DNA from: Streptomyces sp. NBRC 110028
GTDB taxonomy: Bacteria > Actinomycetota > Actinomycetes > Streptomycetales > Streptomycetaceae
DNA: 64,000 bases
Direction: 5' to 3'
Assembly (NCBI RefSeq): GCF_001417735.1
Contig: NZ_BBUZ01000026.1
Location: 310,001 to 374,000, forward strand
In this document: positions 60,859 to 64,000 of the stretch, piece after piece
How the letters are laid out: every line of letters starts with the position of its first letter
Position numbering within the stretch: position 1 is the stretch's first letter
Notes under the pieces: model-generated
Told to the model about the DNA's origin: nothing
What the model saw: only the letters and a program-made list of their open reading frames with translations
The model's database searches: none
Position numbers and translations under genes: made by a program

Positions 60859-61848
60859 TTACGGCTCGACCACGATCTTGCGGCCCTGGCCGGAGCGGAA
60901 CTGCTCCAGCGCCTCGGGGTACTCGGCGAGCGGCATCCGGTGGCTGATGAAGATCTTCGGGTCGAGGACACCGGAGGCGAAGAGCCCGGCGGCGCGTTCG
61001 TAGCTGTGCAGCACCGCCATGGAGCCGGTGATGGTGATCTCCTGGTTGTAGATCTTGTACGGCTCGATGGTGGCCCGGGTCGCGTAGTCGGAGACCCCGA
61101 ACTGCAGGAAGGTGCCCGCCTTGGCGACCCGGCCGAGACCGTCCTGGATGGCGGCCTGGTTGCCGGTGGCGTCGATGACCACGTCCCAGCCGCGCGCCTG
61201 GTCGAGTTCGTCGGCCGAGGCCGCGGCCCGGGAGCAGCCGAGGGTCTTGGCGGTGGACAGCCGCTCGGGGTTGACGTCGAGGACGTCGACGCTGGTGGCG
61301 CCGGTCCGCTTGGCCAGCTCCAGCATCATCAGCCCCATGGTGCCGGAGCCGTAGATGAGCACTTCGGCGCCCAGATTGCCGCTCAGCACGTCGTAGCCGC
61401 GCACCGCGCAGGACAGCGGCTCGATCAGGGCCGCGTCGCCGACGTCCACGTGCTCGGGGAGCCGTACGCAGTTGGCCACCGGTGCGACGGCGAACTCGGC
61501 GGCGCCGCCGGGGACGCTGACCCCGATGGCGTTCCAGTTGTCGCACAGGTTGCCCCGGCCGATGCGGCAGTAGTGGCATTCGTGGCAGTACAGGGAGGGG
61601 TCGACGGCGACGCGGTCGCCGACCGCCACCTCGGTGACGTCCCTGCCGATGCCTACGACCTCCCCGGCGAACTCATGGCCGGGCACGATCGGCAGGGTGG
61701 GCGCGAACTCCCCCTGCAGGATGTGCAGATCGGTTCCGCACAGCCCGCAGGCCGCCACGTCGATGACGACCTCGCGGGGTCCCGGGGCCGGATCGACGAC
61801 GGTGGCGATGCTGACCTTGCCGGGTGCTTCGATGACGGCGGCCCTCAT
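60859..61848 (-). CDS. Zinc-dependent polyol (sorbitol-type) dehydrogenase
   Basis: A 329-residue medium-chain dehydrogenase. Catalytic zinc ligands lie in CGLCGTDLHILQG and GHEFAGEVVG, the structural zinc site in CHECHYCRIGRGNLC, and the cofactor turn in LIYGSGTMGLMML. The ATG at 61848 overlaps the permease stop. As last gene of a polyol-type ABC operon it likely oxidises the imported sugar alcohol (sorbitol, mannitol, arabitol or similar) to a ketose. Substrate choice cannot be made from sequence. Confidence 0.88.
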   Translation of the reverse strand: MRAAVIEAPGKVSIATVVDPAPGPREVVIDVAACGLCGTDLHILQGEFAPTLPIVPGHEFAGEVVGIGRDVTEVAVGDRVAVDPSLYCHECHYCRIGRGNLCDNWNAIGVSVPGGAAEFAVAPVANCVRLPEHVDVGDAALIEPLSCAVRGYDVLSGNLGAEVLIYGSGTMGLMMLELAKRTGATSVDVLDVNPERLSTAKTLGCSRAAASADELDQARGWDVVIDATGNQAAIQDGLGRVAKAGTFLQFGVSDYATRATIEPYKIYNQEITITGSMAVLHSYERAAGLFASGVLDPKIFISHRMPLAEYPEALEQFRSGQGRKIVVEP

Positions 61849-62723
61849 TTGACTGCTCCTAGCGACAGGCCCTGGACGAGTTTGTCCTGGGCGGCGAACC
61901 CTGCGGCCAGCACCGGCAGGGAGACGACGATCGACGCGGCGCACACCTGGGCCAGGAACAGCCCCTGGCTGGTGACGAAGCCGGTCAGGAAGGCCGGTGC
62001 GGTCTGGGCGACCACGCCGGTGAGCACCTGGGCGAACAGCATCTCGTTCCAGCTGAAGATGAAGCAGATCAGCGAGGTGGCGGCGATGCCCGGGCCAGCG
62101 ATCGGGGCCACCACCCGGGCCAGGATGGTCGGCAGCCGGGCCCCGTCCATCTGCGCGGCCTCGATGATGGACACGGGGATGTCGGCGAGGAAGGACTGCA
62201 TCATCCACACGGCGATCGGCAGATTCATCGACGTGTAGAGGATGACGAGCAGCCACACATTGTCCAGGAAGCCGATGTTCTTCGCGAACAGGTACACCGG
62301 CAGCAGCCCGGCCACCACCGGCAGCATCTTGGTGGACAGGAAGAAGAACATCACGTCGGTCCACTTGCGGACCCGCCGGATCGACAGCGCGTACGCGGCC
62401 GGAAGCGCCAGCACCAGCACGAAGAGGGTGGAGAAGAGGGAGGTGCCCAGCGAGTTGAGCAGCGCGGGCCAGGGGCTGGCCCCGCCGTCCACGCCGAAGA
62501 ACGCCTTGTAGCCGTCGAGGGTCAACGGGGCGGCCAGCGAAGGCGGGTTGGTGGCGGCGTCGCTCTCGGAGTGGAACGAGGTGAGCAGCATCCACAGGAA
62601 CGGCAGGACGAACAGGATGCCGATGAACCAGGCCAGCACGGCGAGCGCGGTACCGCGGCGCTTGGCCCGCCGGGCGGCCGGCGGAACCGCGGTGATGGCC
62701 GCGGGGGCGGTCAGGGTGGTCAT
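61845..62723 (-). CDS. Polyol/sugar ABC transporter permease (MalG type)
   Basis: A 292-residue permease with about six membrane segments and the EAA loop IPVSIIEAAQMDGARLPTIL near residue 190. The N-terminus is basic (PPAARRAKRRG). It resembles MtlG/SmoG-type components of mannitol/sorbitol importers. It overlaps both neighbours by four bases. No ATPase gene follows in the window; the dehydrogenase comes instead, so a shared ATPase is likely. Confidence 0.9.
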   Translation of the reverse strand: MTTLTAPAAITAVPPAARRAKRRGTALAVLAWFIGILFVLPFLWMLLTSFHSESDAATNPPSLAAPLTLDGYKAFFGVDGGASPWPALLNSLGTSLFSTLFVLVLALPAAYALSIRRVRKWTDVMFFFLSTKMLPVVAGLLPVYLFAKNIGFLDNVWLLVILYTSMNLPIAVWMMQSFLADIPVSIIEAAQMDGARLPTILARVVAPIAGPGIAATSLICFIFSWNEMLFAQVLTGVVAQTAPAFLTGFVTSQGLFLAQVCAASIVVSLPVLAAGFAAQDKLVQGLSLGAVK

Positions 62724-63685
62724 GCGCGGGAGGCCTCCTCACGGAAGAGGGACGACACCACGCGCAGCGCGAAGGTGGCGATGATGATCGTGCCGATCAC
62801 GACCAGCACACCCGCCGCCGATGCCAGCCCGTACTCGTGGGCGTTGTAGAAGGTTTCGTAGATGGTGTACGGCAGGTTGGCGGTGTCGAGACCGCCACGG
62901 GTGAGGGTGAACACGGCGTCGAAGTTCTGCACGATGTAGATCGACCCGAGCAGGGTGCCCAGCTCCAGATAGCGCCGCAGATGGGGCAGGGTGAGGAAGC
63001 GGAAGATCTGCCAGTTGCCCGCGCCGTCCAGCCGGGCCGCCTCGATCATGTCCAGCGGCCGGCCCTGCAGCCCGGCCAGCAGGATGAGCATCATGAACGG
63101 TGTCCACTGCCAGATCAGCGACGCCTCCACGGCCATCAGCGGCATATCGCTGAGCCATTCCGGCTGGGGCCCGCCCAGCCAGTTCAGAACGCCGTTGAAC
63201 AGCCCGTACTCGGGGTTGTACAGCGCATGCTTCCACAGCAGCGCCGAGGCCACCGGCACCAGCAGGAACGGCGCGATGAGCATCGTGCGGACGAGGCCCC
63301 GGCCGCGGAACTTGCGGTCCAGCAGCAGCGCCAGCGCCAGCCCCAGCACCACGCTGATGATGACCACGGTGGCGGTCAGCAGCACGGTGGTGAGGATCGA
63401 CTCGCGCAGCGCCGCGTCGCTCGCCACCGTCTTGTAGTTCTCCAGCCCCGCGAACTCACGCTTGTCGGGGCGGAAGGAGTTCCAGTCGAAGAGGGAGATC
63501 ACCAGCGTCGCCACGAAGGGCAGCTGGGTGACCACGATCAGGAAGATCAGCGCGGGCATCAGGGGTGCCCGGGTGGCCCACTCCCGGGCCCGGTTCCTCG
63601 GCGGCCGGCCGGGGCCGGGGGACGCGGGGGCCACGGTCGGTGGGCGCTCGCCGCGAACGGGGACCGCCGTTGTCGAATTACTCAT
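62720..63685 (-). CDS. Polyol/sugar ABC transporter permease (MalF type)
   Basis: A 321-residue permease. After a Pro/Gly-rich cytoplasmic N-terminus of about 35 residues come about six membrane segments and the EAA loop RPLDMIEAARLDGAGNWQIF. The central periplasmic part with HALYNPEYGLFNGVLNWLGG is typical of MtlF/SmoF-like proteins. Its ATG at 63685 overlaps the stop of the binding-protein gene by eight bases. Confidence 0.9.
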   Translation of the reverse strand: MSNSTTAVPVRGERPPTVAPASPGPGRPPRNRAREWATRAPLMPALIFLIVVTQLPFVATLVISLFDWNSFRPDKREFAGLENYKTVASDAALRESILTTVLLTATVVIISVVLGLALALLLDRKFRGRGLVRTMLIAPFLLVPVASALLWKHALYNPEYGLFNGVLNWLGGPQPEWLSDMPLMAVEASLIWQWTPFMMLILLAGLQGRPLDMIEAARLDGAGNWQIFRFLTLPHLRRYLELGTLLGSIYIVQNFDAVFTLTRGGLDTANLPYTIYETFYNAHEYGLASAAGVLVVIGTIIIATFALRVVSSLFREEASRA

Positions 63686-64000
63686 CTCGGTACTCCTCGC
63701 CCACCTTCTCGGCCAGCTTCTGCGACGTCTTCAATGCCTCGTCGACCGACTGCTTCCCGGCGATGGCGGCGCTGATCTCCTGGGCGACCTTGGTGCCGAG
63801 ATCGGCGAATTCGGGGATGTCGACGAACTGGATGCCCATGGTCGGCCGCTCCTGCACCCCGGGGTCGCGCGGCTTGGCGCTGGTGATGGCCTTCCGGGTG
63901 ACATCGGAGAAGGCGCCCGCGGAATCGCGGTAGTCCTGATTGGCGTACGTCGAGGCCCGCTTGCCCGCGGGCACGTTGGACCAGCCGAACGTCTTGCCGA
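63678..64000 (-). CDS. Polyol/sugar ABC transporter substrate-binding protein (3' part)
   Basis: The last 106 codons of a family 1 solute-binding protein; the gene runs out of the window. The end shows GWSNVPAGKRASTYAN, FVDIPEFADLGTKVAQEISAAIAGKQ and a Lys/Glu-rich C-terminal helix, as in sorbitol/mannitol-binding proteins. It heads the operon of two permeases and a polyol dehydrogenase. The stop is TAA, unusual for this GC-rich window. Confidence 0.85.
   Translation of the reverse strand, partial: GKTFGWSNVPAGKRASTYANQDYRDSAGAFSDVTRKAITSAKPRDPGVQERPTMGIQFVDIPEFADLGTKVAQEISAAIAGKQSVDEALKTSQKLAEKVGEEYRDE

Overview
The window is a single high-GC actinomycete contig piece and almost certainly Streptomyces. 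Supporting signs are strong third-position G/C bias, frequent GTG starts, 4-base overlapping operons, a two-domain small laccase, a snapalysin-type protease, a Streptomyces-type gas vesicle cluster, an alditol oxidase, and only two TTA (bldA-type) codons that I could find by eye. Both ends cut through genes: a sugar-binding lipoprotein at the left and a polyol-type binding protein at the right. I saw no tRNA, rRNA, CRISPR array or complete insertion sequence.

Left part (1-12 kb). A sugar ABC importer runs in one operon with a 2-hydroxyacid dehydrogenase, a DUF2264 protein and a xylose-isomerase-like TIM barrel (3-7009). Next come a small lipoprotein, an NCS1 permease, an ornithine-lipid pair (olsB-olsA) and a peptide deformylase.

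Dormancy/hypoxia island (12.5-21.3 kb). A Nudix protein is followed by a DevS/OsdK-like GAF-GAF histidine kinase that keeps both DevS heme-pocket residues. Then come an Acg-type nitroreductase, a DevR/OsdR-like regulator, an Rv1733c-like membrane protein, two CBS-BON proteins, a zinc alcohol dehydrogenase, a tandem universal stress protein and a phosphoketolase tail. Near-palindromic GGGYCGAnCGGCCC-like sites lie in three intergenic regions. A 167-bp MITE-like element supplies the stop codon of the stress protein gene.

Middle (21.3-31.7 kb). An alditol oxidase is divergent from glpF-glpK. A gas vesicle operon follows (two accessory genes, then gvpA F G O J L S K), and then a DUF5937/ArsR-type regulator.

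Catabolic and secreted region (31.6-51.8 kb). On the minus strand an amino-acid ABC system is co-transcribed with an M19 dipeptidase and a CocE-type hydrolase, behind an acyl-CoA synthetase. A PA14-GH2 glycosidase with an early TTA codon and an SDR share an intergenic LacI-type palindrome. Beyond them are a lamin-tail secreted protein, a MatC-like carrier divergent from a FadR-type regulator, and a small laccase. The laccase is divergent from a two-gene secreted oxidation module: a ThuA-PQQ dehydrogenase and a cupredoxin-(Ig)x3-DUF1080 protein.

Right part (51.8-64 kb). RecQ, a YceI protein and a snapalysin-like protease come first. A DeoR regulator is divergent from an operon of an Nramp-like carrier lacking the metal motifs, a 2-hydroxyacid dehydrogenase and an HpcH/HpaI aldolase. 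A frameshifted, TTA-containing FAD oxidoreductase and a polyol ABC importer with its zinc dehydrogenase close the window.

Overall this is an accessory-rich chromosomal region for scavenging sugars, polyols, sugar acids and peptides, together with stress and dormancy functions. All functions are inferred from sequence motifs and context; no searches were run.
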